A DNA stretch of 64,000 nucleotides from Nonomuraea solani (GCF_900108335.1 NZ_FNVT01000001.1:186001-250000), one strand, 5' to 3'. Positions 1-7,855 are shown, counted from the stretch's first letter. The notes: generated by a model from the sequence alone, not told the origin. Numbers and translations are program-made.

Positions 1-611
1 TCCGCCCCGATGGACAGCGACCTGGCGAACGCGTCGTAGCCCTGGATCGCCTGCTGGAGATGCATGAGCATCTCGCCGCTCTCGTCGTAGGCGCGGTGCA
101 ACTCGTCGCGGTCGCGTACGAGGGAGACGCCGCGCCAGGCCCCGCCGTCGTACGGCTTCATGAACAGCGGATAGCCGATGCCCTCCGCCACCTCGTCCAG
201 GTCGAACGAGCGGTTGTAGCGGGCGGAGGTGTAGGCGTACCGGGAATTGTCGACCGGGTTCTTGTACGGCACCAGCACCGTCTCCGGCACCTTGAGCCCG
301 AGCCGCATCATCGCGCAGTAGGCGGCGTGCTTCTCCATCGACTGGAACGTGAACGGGCTGTTGAGCAGATAGACGTCGTCCATCATGGAGATCTTCTTCA
401 GCCACTCGCGCGGGTGGTAGTACCAGTAGGCCAGCCGGTCGATCACCAGCTCATGGCGCGGCTTGGCCCGCAGGTCGAACGGCTCTATGGTGAGCCGTTC
501 GACGTCGAACTCGCCCACCCCCTCGATCGGCCCCAGCCGCCTTAACAAGGTCTCGAACGCCGCCGGCCAGTCCTCCTCCGTTCCGAGCAGCAGCCCGATC
601 AGATGTCGCAC
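1..611 (-). CDS. ATP-grasp ligase, 3' end outside window
   Basis: About 203 N-terminal residues are visible; the gene runs off the left edge. Around residues 150-165 lies FMKPYDGGAWRGVSLV, the ATP-grasp segment whose lysine contacts the nucleotide, so an ATP-dependent carboxylate-amine or peptide-type ligase is inferred. The preceding part (WYYHPREWLKKISMMDD, LLNSPFTFQSMEKHAAY) resembles the pre-grasp domain of RimK/glutathione-synthetase-like enzymes. The GTG start at 611 follows AGGAGGAG with a 4-nt spacer; the nearer GTG four bases upstream hits a stop at once. The gene begins 24 bp after the DUF2252 stop on the same strand, so the two are probably co-transcribed. The substrate cannot be read from this fragment. 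Confidence 0.75.
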   Translation of the reverse strand, partial: MRHLIGLLLGTEEDWPAAFETLLRRLGPIEGVGEFDVERLTIEPFDLRAKPRHELVIDRLAYWYYHPREWLKKISMMDDVYLLNSPFTFQSMEKHAAYCAMMRLGLKVPETVLVPYKNPVDNSRYAYTSARYNRSFDLDEVAEGIGYPLFMKPYDGGAWRGVSLVRDRDELHRAYDESGEMLMHLQQAIQGYDAFARSLSIGA

Positions 612-635
612 GACACTCCTCCTAGCCTGGCCCGC

Positions 636-1931
636 TCACACCCCGGGAAGACGGCCGTTGCGGAACAGGTCGACGAACCGTTGATGGTCTTCACGGGCCT
701 GTGCCCCATAACGGTGCGCGAAATCCACCAACATCCCGATGAACCCGGACCTGTCGTTTCCGATCACCGCCACGATCGCCTCCTCCGTCGAGAAGTCGAC
801 CAGGTCGTGGCTGGACTCGTCGTCGGCCACGGAGTGCATGCGCGCCACCGCCCGTCCCAGGTCCTGCACGATCGAGCGCAGCTCGTCCGGCTCGCTGACG
901 TCGTCCCAGTCCAGGTCGGCCGAGTATGGTGACACCTCCGCCACGAGCTGTCCCACCCCGTTGAGCGTGCTGTAGCCCAGCCACGGATCGGCGTAGGCCT
1001 GCAGCGCCCGCTGCGACTCGGCCGTGCGGTGCCCCTGGTGCAGAAAGTAGGAGGCCACCTTCTCGTCGGTGACGTATTTCGCGACCGCCGGCACCGCCGC
1101 CTGCTTCATGTACAGGATGACGTCGTTCTCCAGCGCCTGGGAGTGCCCCTCCAGCAGCAGGTTGTACGAGGGCAGCCCCGCCGACCCGATCCCCACGCCC
1201 TTGCGCAGCGCCACGTCCTTGATCACGTGCTCGACCGGCAGGCCGGCCGCGGGCAGCGTCGTCAGGTAGTCCTCGAACGCGGCCAGCACGGACCGCCTGG
1301 TCGCCGTGTCCACGGGCTCGCGGCCGTCCATGAGCGCGAAGCGCCGGTCGTAGTCGGCGATGACGGTCTCGACGTTCAGCAGCGCCACCCGGGTGCTGAG
1401 CCGCGCCGTCTGGAGCACGCGGTGTAGCACGCCGGAGGTGGTGCCCAGGGTGAGCGAGCCGATGGCCTCGTCGCCGCCCGCGGCGATGCCGGCCAGCTCC
1501 ACCAGGTACGCCCCGGCGAAGTCGGTGACCAGCACGCTGATGGAGTCGTCGGACAGCGCCTTGGCGTAGCCGAGCAGGGCCACGCTGGCGGCGAACCGCT
1601 TGAGGTCCCAGACGTAGGGCCCGACGTACGCCTCGTCGAAGTCGTTGACGTTGAACACCAGGACGCCGGAGGCGTTCATGTAGGTGCCGAAGTTCTCGGC
1701 GTGCAGATCGCCGTGGATCCACACCCTGCTGGTCGGGCCGTCGAGGTAGGACTCGTCGGCGAAAGGACCGGCCATGTCCGCGTAGAACAGGCAGGCGCTG
1801 CCCCGGTAGAAGGCGAACGGCGAGGCCGCCATCTTCCGGAACTTCCGCCTGAACGCGGCGGGGTCGCGCTTGATCGATTCGCCGAACTCCGACATGAGGA
1901 CGTCGAGCAGGAAGGAGGAGCGTGTGCCCAT
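636..1931 (-). CDS. DUF2252 family protein
   Basis: The 431-residue protein has typical DUF2252 length and motifs: HGDLHAEN at residues 73-80 and NDFDE at 96-100. These resemble the catalytic-loop and metal-binding motifs of the aminoglycoside-phosphotransferase/kinase-like fold. The family is widespread in actinobacteria and has no established biochemical role; phosphotransfer to a small molecule is an inference from the fold. It lies directly upstream of the ATP-grasp gene, which suggests a shared pathway. A TAGTGT hexamer sits 7 nt before the ATG, so the transcript may be leaderless. An in-frame ATG 12 codons later is an alternative start. Confidence 0.8.
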   Translation of the reverse strand: MGTRSSFLLDVLMSEFGESIKRDPAAFRRKFRKMAASPFAFYRGSACLFYADMAGPFADESYLDGPTSRVWIHGDLHAENFGTYMNASGVLVFNVNDFDEAYVGPYVWDLKRFAASVALLGYAKALSDDSISVLVTDFAGAYLVELAGIAAGGDEAIGSLTLGTTSGVLHRVLQTARLSTRVALLNVETVIADYDRRFALMDGREPVDTATRRSVLAAFEDYLTTLPAAGLPVEHVIKDVALRKGVGIGSAGLPSYNLLLEGHSQALENDVILYMKQAAVPAVAKYVTDEKVASYFLHQGHRTAESQRALQAYADPWLGYSTLNGVGQLVAEVSPYSADLDWDDVSEPDELRSIVQDLGRAVARMHSVADDESSHDLVDFSTEEAIVAVIGNDRSGFIGMLVDFAHRYGAQAREDHQRFVDLFRNGRLPGV

Positions 1932-1964
1932 GCTCCGGACACTAGATCGCGATCGTCCCGCCGC

Positions 1965-2388
1965 CTACCCTGATCTTTCCCCGAGCCGGTCCACCGTCGG
2001 CAAAGGGGCGGGCAGGCTTCTGAGCCCGGCCGCGATCAGCAGGCAGGCCAGGGCGGCGAGCAGCGCGCACTGCGCGGCGCCCATCGCCACGGGACCCCCT
2101 CGGGGAAGTTGGGGAGCATCGGCAGGCGCACCGCCATCAGGAGCAGCCCGGTCGCGGACATCGCCAGCGCCCATGACGGGGAGCCGCGGCGGGACAGCAC
2201 GGCCACCGCGCCCGCCGCCCAGATTGCGACGGCCAGGCCGGCGAGGTCCATCCACAGGTAGAGCCAGTCCGACTCGTACAGCCGGAGCGCCAGCGCCACG
2301 TGCACCGCGCCCAGCGCCGCCTGACCGGCGGCCAGTGGTGCCAGGCGCGGCGCAGGACCGAGCGGTAGCGCTCTTCGAGCAGGCTCAC
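1965..2388 (-). pseudogene. Frameshifted remnant of PadR-linked membrane protein
   Basis: The GTG at 2388 overlaps the padR stop (GTGA) and opens with MSLLEERYRSVLR, the usual N-terminus of the membrane proteins encoded after padR in actinobacteria. That frame then turns Arg/Trp-rich. Hydrophobic sequence continues in a second frame (ALRLYESDWLYLWMD, LAVAIWAAGAVAVL, ALAMSATGLLLMAV) and finishes in a third (CALLAALACLLIAAGL) with a stop at 1965. Two frame changes are needed to join them, and most of the cytoplasmic N-terminal domain of intact relatives is missing. Decay or sequencing error cannot be separated here, but the missing segment favours decay. Confidence 0.6.
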
Positions 2389-2741
2389 GCGGCACCCCCG
2401 ACGAGCCGGCGGAAGGCCGCACCGTCCGCCGTCCTGGCGCGCAGCCGGGTGGTGGCGGCGCGAGCGTTGGCGGCCATCCTGTCGGCCTCCTCGCGCAGCG
2501 CGCCGGCGCCCTCGTCGGTCAGCCGGTAGTAGCGCCGCAGGCGCCCCTGCTGCACCTCTTCGCGGTCCAGCGCCACCAGTCCCTCCGCCGAGAGCCGGTC
2601 GAGCACGCCGTAGAGCGTGCCGATCTTGAGCTGCACGCGGCCTTCGGACAACCGGTCGACCTCCTGGACGATGCCGTAGCCATGGCGCGGCTCGTCCACC
2701 AGCGCGGTCAGCGCCAGGAACATGGGCTCCGTTATATTCAC
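2385..2741 (-). CDS. PadR family transcriptional regulator
   Basis: A 118-residue winged-helix protein. It begins NITEPMFLALTALVDEPRHGYGI, has KIGTLYGVLDRLSAEGLV as recognition region and wing (about residues 40-57), then a C-terminal helix rich in Arg and Ala that would form the PadR dimerisation arm. I chose the GTG at 2741, preceded by GAGGG. A GTG seven codons upstream lies inside the palindrome and would put the operator inside the gene. Members usually repress their own operon and the membrane or efflux protein downstream; here that partner is broken. Self-regulation through the palindrome at 2751-2771 is likely. Confidence 0.85.
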   Translation of the reverse strand: MNITEPMFLALTALVDEPRHGYGIVQEVDRLSEGRVQLKIGTLYGVLDRLSAEGLVALDREEVQQGRLRRYYRLTDEGAGALREEADRMAANARAATTRLRARTADGAAFRRLVGGAA

Positions 2742-2750
2742 ACCCTCACG

Positions 2751-2771
2751 ATATCCTGTCACTCAGGATAT
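2751..2771. promoter_or_regulatory. Palindromic PadR operator candidate
   Basis: ATATCCTG-TCACT-CAGGATAT is a perfect 8-bp inverted repeat with a 5-bp spacer. It starts 9 bp upstream of the padR GTG, and a short dyad with spaced arms is typical for PadR dimers. It also sits just beyond the 3' end of ipdF. The assignment is inferred from position and symmetry. Confidence 0.6.
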
Positions 2772-2773
2772 GG

Positions 2774-3547
2774 TTACGGATGCTGTGAGGAGACCGAGAC
2801 GACCTCGCCCGTCATGTACGACGAATAGTCACTGGCCAGGAAGACGATCACGTTGGCCACCTCCCACGGCTCCGCCGACCGCCCGAACGCCTCCTTGGCC
2901 GCCAGCTCCGCCAGCAGCTCCTCACTGGTCACCTTCGCCAGGAACGGATGCACCGCCAGCGACGGCGCCACCGCGTTGACCCGCACGCCGTGCTCGGCCG
3001 CCTCCAGCGCCACGCACCGGGTCAGGGCCATCACCCCGGCCTTGGCCGCCGCGTAGTGCGCCTGACCGTGCTGGGCCCGCCAGCCGATCACGGAGGCGTT
3101 GTTGACGATGACGCCGGAGCCCTGGGCGATCATCTGCCGGAGCGCGGCCCTGGTGCAGCGCATGGTGCCGTTCAGGGTGACGTCGATGACCGCGTGCCAC
3201 TGGTCGTCGGTCATGTCGGCCAGGGGAGACGTACCGCCGAGGCCGGCGTTGTTGACCACCACGTCGAGCCGCCCGTGCGCCTCGACCACCGCGTCGAACA
3301 GCGCCAGCACCTGCGCCTCCGACGTCACGTCGCACGGGACCGCGAGCGGCTTGACGCCGGTGAGCTCGGTCAGCTCGTCGGCGGCGGCGCTCAGGCGGCG
3401 CTCGTGGCGGTCGGAGATGACGATCGTGGCGCCCTCCTCGGCGCAGCGCTTGGCGGTGGCGTGGCCGATGCCCGCGCCGGCGGCCGCCGTCACCAGCGTC
3501 ACCTTGCCGTCGAGCAGGCCGTGCGCCTTCGGGTAGGGCGGTGTCAT
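2774..3547 (-). CDS. ipdF: IpdF-type SDR, steroid C/D-ring degradation
   Basis: A 257-residue classical short-chain dehydrogenase. The nucleotide motif TAAAGAGIG is at residues 20-28, NNAG at 99-102, and the catalytic Ser152, Tyr165 and Lys169 sit in NNASVIGWRAQHGQAHYAAAK. That segment and the C-terminal SDYSSYMTGEVVSVSSQHP match my recollection of mycobacterial IpdF (Rv3559c), which oxidises or reduces the hydroxylated indane-propionyl-CoA formed from steroid rings C and D. It follows fadE30 by 13 bp in the same order as in Mycobacterium, which strengthens the call. It is probably the last gene of a flavin reductase-fadE30-ipdF operon under the operator at 5318. Confidence 0.85.
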   Translation of the reverse strand: MTPPYPKAHGLLDGKVTLVTAAAGAGIGHATAKRCAEEGATIVISDRHERRLSAAADELTELTGVKPLAVPCDVTSEAQVLALFDAVVEAHGRLDVVVNNAGLGGTSPLADMTDDQWHAVIDVTLNGTMRCTRAALRQMIAQGSGVIVNNASVIGWRAQHGQAHYAAAKAGVMALTRCVALEAAEHGVRVNAVAPSLAVHPFLAKVTSEELLAELAAKEAFGRSAEPWEVANVIVFLASDYSSYMTGEVVSVSSQHP

Positions 3548-3560
3548 CGATCAGCTCCGA

Positions 3561-4682
3561 TCAGCGGGGGAGTCCCAGGGTGCGTTCGGCGATGATGTTC
3601 CGCTGGATCTCGCTGGAACCGGCGTAGATCGTGTCCGCCCGGCTGAACAGGTGGAGCCGCTGGAGGTCGTTCAGCCCGCCGTCCGCGACGAGCCCGGCCT
3701 TCCCCTGTACGGCCTGCGCCAGCTCGCCCAGCCTGCGGTGCCACTCCGACCAGTACAGCTTGGCGATCGACACCTCGGGACCCGGCTCGGGGCGCAGCAT
3801 CCTGAGCGCGTTGAGCCGCATGATCTCCAGCTCCAGCCACGATCTGACCAGCCGGTCGCGCAGCACGGGATCGCGGTCCGCGCCCGTCCGCCGCGCGGTC
3901 TCGATGACCTTGGCCAGCTCCCGCCTGAACCCGATCTGCTGCCCCAGCGTGGACGCGCCGCGCTCGTAGCCCAGCGTGGCCATCGCGACCCGCCAGCCGT
4001 CGCCCGGCGCGCCGAGGATGTTGCCCGCGTCCGTCCTGGCGCCGTCGAAGAACACCTCGTTGAACTCCGACGTCCCGGTGAGCTGCACGATCGGCCGCAC
4101 CGTGACGCCGGGCTGATCCATGGGCACGAGCAGGTACGACAGCCCGTGATGCCGCCGGGAGCCCGGCTCGGTCCGGCACAGGACGAAGCACCAGTCGGCC
4201 ACGTGCGCCAGCGAGGTCCACACCTTCTGTCCCGTGACGACCCACGCGCCGTCGTCGAGGTGCGCCCTGGTCTGGACGTTCGCCAGGTCGGACCCGGCCT
4301 CGGGCTCGGAGTAGCCCTGGCACCACAGCTCGTCGCCGCGCTGGATCGGGGGCAGGAAACGGTCCTTCTGCTCGGCGGTGCCGAATTCGAGGATGGTCGG
4401 GCCGATCAGGCCCTCGCCGATGTGGCCCACCCGGGCGGGGGCGTCGGCCCTGGCGTACTCCTCGTGGAAGGCGACCTGGTCCTCCAGGGAGGCGGCGCGG
4501 CCGCCGTACCGCTCGGGCCAGGCCAGGCAGGTCCAGCCGGCCTTGCCGAGGTGGCGTTCCCAGTCGTGGCGCGGTTCGTGGCCCTCGTGCTCGCGCCCTG
4601 GCCCGCCGAGCCCTCTGACGTGGGCGAACTCCCCGCTCAGGCTCTCTTCCAGCCAGGCGCGCGCCTCCTCACGAAGGCTCAA
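3561..4682 (-). CDS. fadE30: Acyl-CoA dehydrogenase FadE30
   Basis: A 373-residue acyl-CoA dehydrogenase. The N-terminal GLGGPGREHE, the FAD/substrate segment WCQGYSEPEAGSDLA (residues 120-134) and the C-terminal DTIYAGSSEIQRNIIAERTLGLPR match FadE30 (Rv3560c) of the KstR2 regulon, which acts in C/D-ring beta-oxidation. The position of the medium-chain catalytic Glu (the residue after Tyr in IYAG) is Ala. A Glu is present at residue 240 (TLGYERG), the place used by isovaleryl-CoA-dehydrogenase-type enzymes, so the protein should be catalytic. The start overlaps the end of the flavin reductase gene by 14 bp, implying translational coupling. Confidence 0.9.
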   Translation of the reverse strand: MSLREEARAWLEESLSGEFAHVRGLGGPGREHEGHEPRHDWERHLGKAGWTCLAWPERYGGRAASLEDQVAFHEEYARADAPARVGHIGEGLIGPTILEFGTAEQKDRFLPPIQRGDELWCQGYSEPEAGSDLANVQTRAHLDDGAWVVTGQKVWTSLAHVADWCFVLCRTEPGSRRHHGLSYLLVPMDQPGVTVRPIVQLTGTSEFNEVFFDGARTDAGNILGAPGDGWRVAMATLGYERGASTLGQQIGFRRELAKVIETARRTGADRDPVLRDRLVRSWLELEIMRLNALRMLRPEPGPEVSIAKLYWSEWHRRLGELAQAVQGKAGLVADGGLNDLQRLHLFSRADTIYAGSSEIQRNIIAERTLGLPR

Positions 4683-5280
4683 AGAACCCTCCGTACCCGC
4701 CGCGGAAGAACACCAGCGGGCCGCCTTCCGCGTGGGTGTCGAGCTGCAGCACCCGGGCCACCACGATGGTGTGGTCGCCCGCCGGGTGCTCGGCCTCGAC
4801 CGCGCAGTCGAGCCAGGCCAGGGCGCCCGCGAGCACCGGGTTGCCGCCGGGGGAGCCGGTCCACTCCAGGCCGGCGAACTTGTCGCCGCCCTTGGACGCC
4901 AACTGGGCGCAGACCGCCCGCTGGTCCTCGGCCAGCACGTTCACCGTGACGACCTTGGCGCCGCGCACCCGGGGCCAGCTCGTGCTGGTGTGCCCCACGC
5001 AGAACGCCACCAGCGGCGGGTCCAGCGACACCGAGGTGAAGGAGTTGGCCGCCAGGCCGCAGGGCCGCCCGTCCTCCGGGTCAACGCCCGTGATCGCCAC
5101 CACGCCGGTCGCGAACCGGCCGAGCACCTGCCGGAAGCGGTGACTGTCGAGGTGGCCGTTTCCGCTGTGGGAGGAAGGGCCCGTCGGCATGGCGGCTCCG
5201 TTGCGAGTCCTGCGCGGATGGGACGCCGGAAGGCCGCGACAACCATCCGGCGCGATGAGCCGGGCGGTATGTGTGCTCAT
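4669..5280 (-). CDS. HsaB-like flavin reductase
   Basis: A flavin-reductase (DIM6/NTAB) domain protein. FRQVLGRFATGVVAITGV, GLAANSFTSVSLDPPLVAFC and the C-terminal GPLVFFRGGYGGF are family hallmarks and resemble HsaB, which supplies FADH2 to the steroid monooxygenase HsaA. No HsaA-type oxygenase is nearby, but a luciferase-like monooxygenase gene (16613-17680) shares the same type of operator. Two starts are credible. The ATG at 5280 has a very good AGGAGG at 6-nt spacing but adds about 30 residues without domain similarity. The ATG at 5190 has GGAG at 5 nt and gives a domain-length protein. This is the first gene of the operon with fadE30 and ipdF. Confidence 0.8.
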   Translation of the reverse strand: MSTHTARLIAPDGCRGLPASHPRRTRNGAAMPTGPSSHSGNGHLDSHRFRQVLGRFATGVVAITGVDPEDGRPCGLAANSFTSVSLDPPLVAFCVGHTSTSWPRVRGAKVVTVNVLAEDQRAVCAQLASKGGDKFAGLEWTGSPGGNPVLAGALAWLDCAVEAEHPAGDHTIVVARVLQLDTHAEGGPLVFFRGGYGGFFEPS

Positions 5281-5317
5281 GGTCAGCCTCCTCGTCACTT
5301 ACTGCCGCACGCATCTT

Positions 5318-5331
5318 ACCAAGCGCTTGCT
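5318..5331. promoter_or_regulatory. KstR2-type operator, exact consensus match
   Basis: ACCAAGCGCTTGCT fits AnCAAGnnCTTGnT at every specified position. It lies 38 bp upstream of the flavin reductase ATG and about 85 bp upstream of the thiolase-like gene, in the divergent region. It would be occupied by the TetR-family repressor KstR2 in the absence of the HIP-CoA inducer. The repressor gene itself is not in this window. Confidence 0.7.
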
Positions 5332-5377
5332 TGGGGTGGTAGGGGGGATCGGAAAAAGTCGCGCTTTCCGGCCGCAT

Positions 5378-5407
5378 TTGACAGGCGCGAAGCGTGCTGC
5401 CTAACGT
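5378..5407 (+). promoter_or_regulatory. Sigma70-type promoter of thiolase-like gene
   Basis: TTGACA (5378-5383) and TAACGT (5402-5407) are separated by 18 bp. A start site about 7 nt after the -10 would fall at the GTG codon at 5415, giving either a leaderless mRNA or a roughly 20-nt leader to the ATG at 5436. The operator at 5418-5431 lies just downstream of the predicted start site, a usual repression position. Confidence 0.5.
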
Positions 5408-5417
5408 GACGATCGTG

Positions 5418-5431
5418 CCCAAGCGCTTGCT
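5418..5431. promoter_or_regulatory. Second KstR2-type operator
   Basis: CCCAAGCGCTTGCT differs from AnCAAGnnCTTGnT only at the first base. It is 100 bp from the site at 5318 and ends 4 bp before the ATG at 5436, so a bound repressor would block transcription initiation or early elongation of the thiolase-like gene. Confidence 0.65.
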
Positions 5432-5435
5432 TGAC

Positions 5436-6584
5436 ATGCGGAACCGGACGGCGATCGCCGGAGTCGGCTACACCCCCTTCACCAAGGACTCCGGCGTCAG
5501 CACCCTCACGCTGGCCTGCCGCGCCGTGCTCGCCGCCCTGGAGGATGCGGGCCTGACGCCGGACGACGTGGACGGCCTGGCCACGCACCGGGTCGGCGAC
5601 TCGGCGGCCCCCACGCTGGTCGCCCCGGCGCTGGGGCTGACCGACCTGTCCTGGCACCTGGACCAGTTCGGCGGCGGCAGCGTCTCCCACGCGGTGGTCG
5701 GCCAGGCCGCGCTGGCGGTGGCGGCGGGCGTGGCCGACACCGTCGTCTGCTACCGGGCCATCAACGCCCGCTCGGAGTTCCGCATGGGCGGCACCGGCCG
5801 GGGCGTGCCGGTGAGCCCGGAGGTGCAGTATCAAGCTCCGTACGGGTTCGTGGCCCCGCCGCAGCAGTACGCCATGTACGCCCGCGCCCACATGCTCCGC
5901 TACGGCACCAGGGAAGAGCACTTCGGTCGATTGGCGGTCACCCAGCGCGCCAACGCCGTCAAGAACCCCCGGGCGCTCATGCGCACCCCCATCACGCTCG
6001 ACGACTACCTGGCCGGCCGATGGATCGCCGAGCCCTTCCGTCTCCTGGACTGCTGCCTGGAGACCGACGGGGCCTGCGCGGTGGTCGTCACGACGGCGGA
6101 GCGCGCCCGTTCGCTGCGCCGCCCGCCGGTGCTGATCTCGGCCGCGGCCTGGGGCGGCGGCACGTCGCATCTGTCGGGCCCGGCCGCCGACCCGACGGTG
6201 ACGGCGGCCGCGGCGCTGGCGCCGCGCCTGTACGCCCAGGCCGGGCTGGGTCCCGCGGAGATCGACGTGGCCGAGCTGTACGACTGCTTCACGTACTCGG
6301 TGATCGTCCAGTTGGAGGACTACGGCTTCTGCGCCAAGGGCGAGGGCGGCCCGTACGTGGCCTCGGGCGCCACCGCGCTTGACGGCCCGCTGCCGGTCAA
6401 CACGCACGGCGGCTTCCTGTCCGAGGGATACGTCCACGGCCTCAACCACATAGCCGAGGCGGTGTCCCAGCTCCGCGGCGACGCCGGGGACCGGCAGGTC
6501 AGGGGGGCCGAGGTGGCGCTCTCGACGGCTCAGCCGGGCTACATCCTGCCGGCCACGTCGGCGCTGATCCTGAGGAGGGCGTGA
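5436..6584 (+). CDS. Ltp-type thiolase-fold protein (aldolase/lipid transfer)
   Basis: A 382-residue thiolase-superfamily protein of the SCP-x/Ltp branch. It has NRTAIAGVGYTPF at the N-terminus, a CCLETDGACAVVV segment, ELYDCFTYSVIVQLEDYGFC, and NTHGGFLSEGYVHGLNHI near the C-terminus. Relatives such as Ltp2 work with a DUF35 partner as a retro-aldolase that removes the last steroid side-chain fragment. The gene for a DUF35 protein follows with a 1-base TGATG overlap, which supports a heteromeric aldolase rather than a plain thiolase. I prefer the ATG at 5436, because upstream codons run through the operator; a leaderless GTG at 5415 is possible. Regulation by a KstR2-like repressor is inferred. 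Confidence 0.75.
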   Translation: MRNRTAIAGVGYTPFTKDSGVSTLTLACRAVLAALEDAGLTPDDVDGLATHRVGDSAAPTLVAPALGLTDLSWHLDQFGGGSVSHAVVGQAALAVAAGVADTVVCYRAINARSEFRMGGTGRGVPVSPEVQYQAPYGFVAPPQQYAMYARAHMLRYGTREEHFGRLAVTQRANAVKNPRALMRTPITLDDYLAGRWIAEPFRLLDCCLETDGACAVVVTTAERARSLRRPPVLISAAAWGGGTSHLSGPAADPTVTAAAALAPRLYAQAGLGPAEIDVAELYDCFTYSVIVQLEDYGFCAKGEGGPYVASGATALDGPLPVNTHGGFLSEGYVHGLNHIAEAVSQLRGDAGDRQVRGAEVALSTAQPGYILPATSALILRRA

Positions 6585-7033
6585 TGGCCTATCGGCCCGA
6601 GCCCGACCGCGACTCCCGGCCCTGGTGGGAGCGGGTGGCCGGGCACGAGTTCGCGGTCCAGGAGTGCGTGACCTGCGGCACGCCGCGCTTTCCGCCGCGG
6701 GCGTTCTGCCCGGGATGCCGTACGGAGGAGTGGCGCTGGCTGGAGGTGGCGGCCGAGGGGAGGGTGGAGAGCTGGATCGTCAGCCATCAGCCGTTCCTGC
6801 CGGGGGCGCGCGAGCCATACCTAGTGGTAATGGTCAGATTGGCGGCGGTGCCCGGATGCCTGGTGTACGGGAACTGGCGCGGTGAGGGGCCGCCCGCGTA
6901 CGGGCAGCGGGTGGAGGCGGCGTACACCGAGGTCGATGAAGGGGCCGGCGAGGGGCTGACGCTCGTGAACTGGAAACCGGCCGAAATCGGAAACGACCAT
7001 TCCGTGGAGAATTCTCCCACTGGCCGACCTTGA
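6584..7033 (+). CDS. DUF35 OB-fold/zinc-ribbon protein, Ltp partner
   Basis: A 149-residue DUF35 protein: an N-terminal rubredoxin-like zinc ribbon (CVTCG and CPGC, about residues 26-47), then an OB-fold domain (GRVESWIVSH, PYLVVMVRLAAVPGCLVYGNW). DUF35 proteins bind the acyl-CoA or thiolase-like subunit; ChsH2-DUF35 with Ltp2 is the characterised steroid example. The GAGGAGGGC ribosome-binding site lies inside the end of the thiolase-like gene. A GTG one codon earlier is the alternative start. The stop at 7033 is followed by a long non-coding stretch, so the transcript probably has only these two genes. Confidence 0.8.
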   Translation: MAYRPEPDRDSRPWWERVAGHEFAVQECVTCGTPRFPPRAFCPGCRTEEWRWLEVAAEGRVESWIVSHQPFLPGAREPYLVVMVRLAAVPGCLVYGNWRGEGPPAYGQRVEAAYTEVDEGAGEGLTLVNWKPAEIGNDHSVENSPTGRP

Positions 7034-7855
7034 CCCGGAAATTGGATTGGTACCGGAAAATCCCACCAGTCCCACCATCCCGAAGGTGCCCCTAGGTTGG
7101 CTCCCGAGGGTTGATGATGAGGCGGTAGACGTCAACGTGGACGGCCCGGATTTGGCGGCAGGCATGTTCGGCAGCGATGAGGCGACGAGGGTGACCGCGA
7201 GGTCACCGATCCCTGTCCTGCCTGCCCGCCCCGTCGCCCGCGACCCTCCGCGCCCATGAAAAAGCCCCCATCGGTGATGGAGGCGTCGATCGTGGCCGGT
7301 CTTCGGAGGAAAGCGCGCCCTGGCGGGCGTGGGGGACCCGCCAGGACGCGCTTCCTGCCCCGTGTGCGACGGCACCAGGACTCCGGCGAGGGATGGAGTC
7401 CTAGACCGTTGGTTCGCACACGGAGTCGATGGGGGAGCGCGAAGGTCCCTGTTGCCGGCGACGTGCGGCGATGCGTCGAGCTGTACCGACCGGGTCATCA
7501 ATGGGGTGCGTGACGGGGGCGCCACCCTCCTCGTTACAGGTAAAGGATCCGTCGTTGCACCACACGGTCAGCTCAGTCAACGCCGATGGCACGGACGCGC
7601 CATTGCTCTGGTAGGTGTGGGTGAACCGCTGGCGAGGCAACGCGTAACGCAGTAAACGTGGTGCTTCGCGAGGGTCATGCCAGGGCAGGTATGGCGTACC
7701 CATGCGGACCGGCAACACTGGCCTTCACCCCCTCACCGGCCTTTAGATGGATTTGTACCAACGAATGGATGATGGGCCTGTCGAGGGGGTTCGGTCAAGG
7801 GGCTGTGGCCTGCTAGAACCAGATCGTCTAAATTGTTGGAACAAAAGGGGTGAAA
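7034..7855. other. Long intergenic region, possible gene remnant
   Basis: No convincing gene is seen in 820 bp. A minus-strand reading frame (7401-7718) contains a coherent-looking piece (LTELTVWCNDGSFTCNEEGG), but I recognise no family and see no ribosome-binding site, so it may be a decayed gene. An inverted repeat CCTGGCGGG/CCCGCCAGG with a 9-nt loop (7319-7345, no T-run) and a minus-strand terminator at 7259-7284 lie downstream of that frame, as expected behind a former leftward gene. Confidence 0.4.
7259..7284 (-). terminator. Rho-independent terminator reading leftward
   Basis: On the minus strand GCCTCCATC-ACC-GATGGGGGC forms a 9-bp stem (one G-U pair) with a 3-nt loop, followed directly by five T. 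It would stop leftward transcription and protect the DUF35 gene. No intact minus-strand gene precedes it. Confidence 0.6.
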
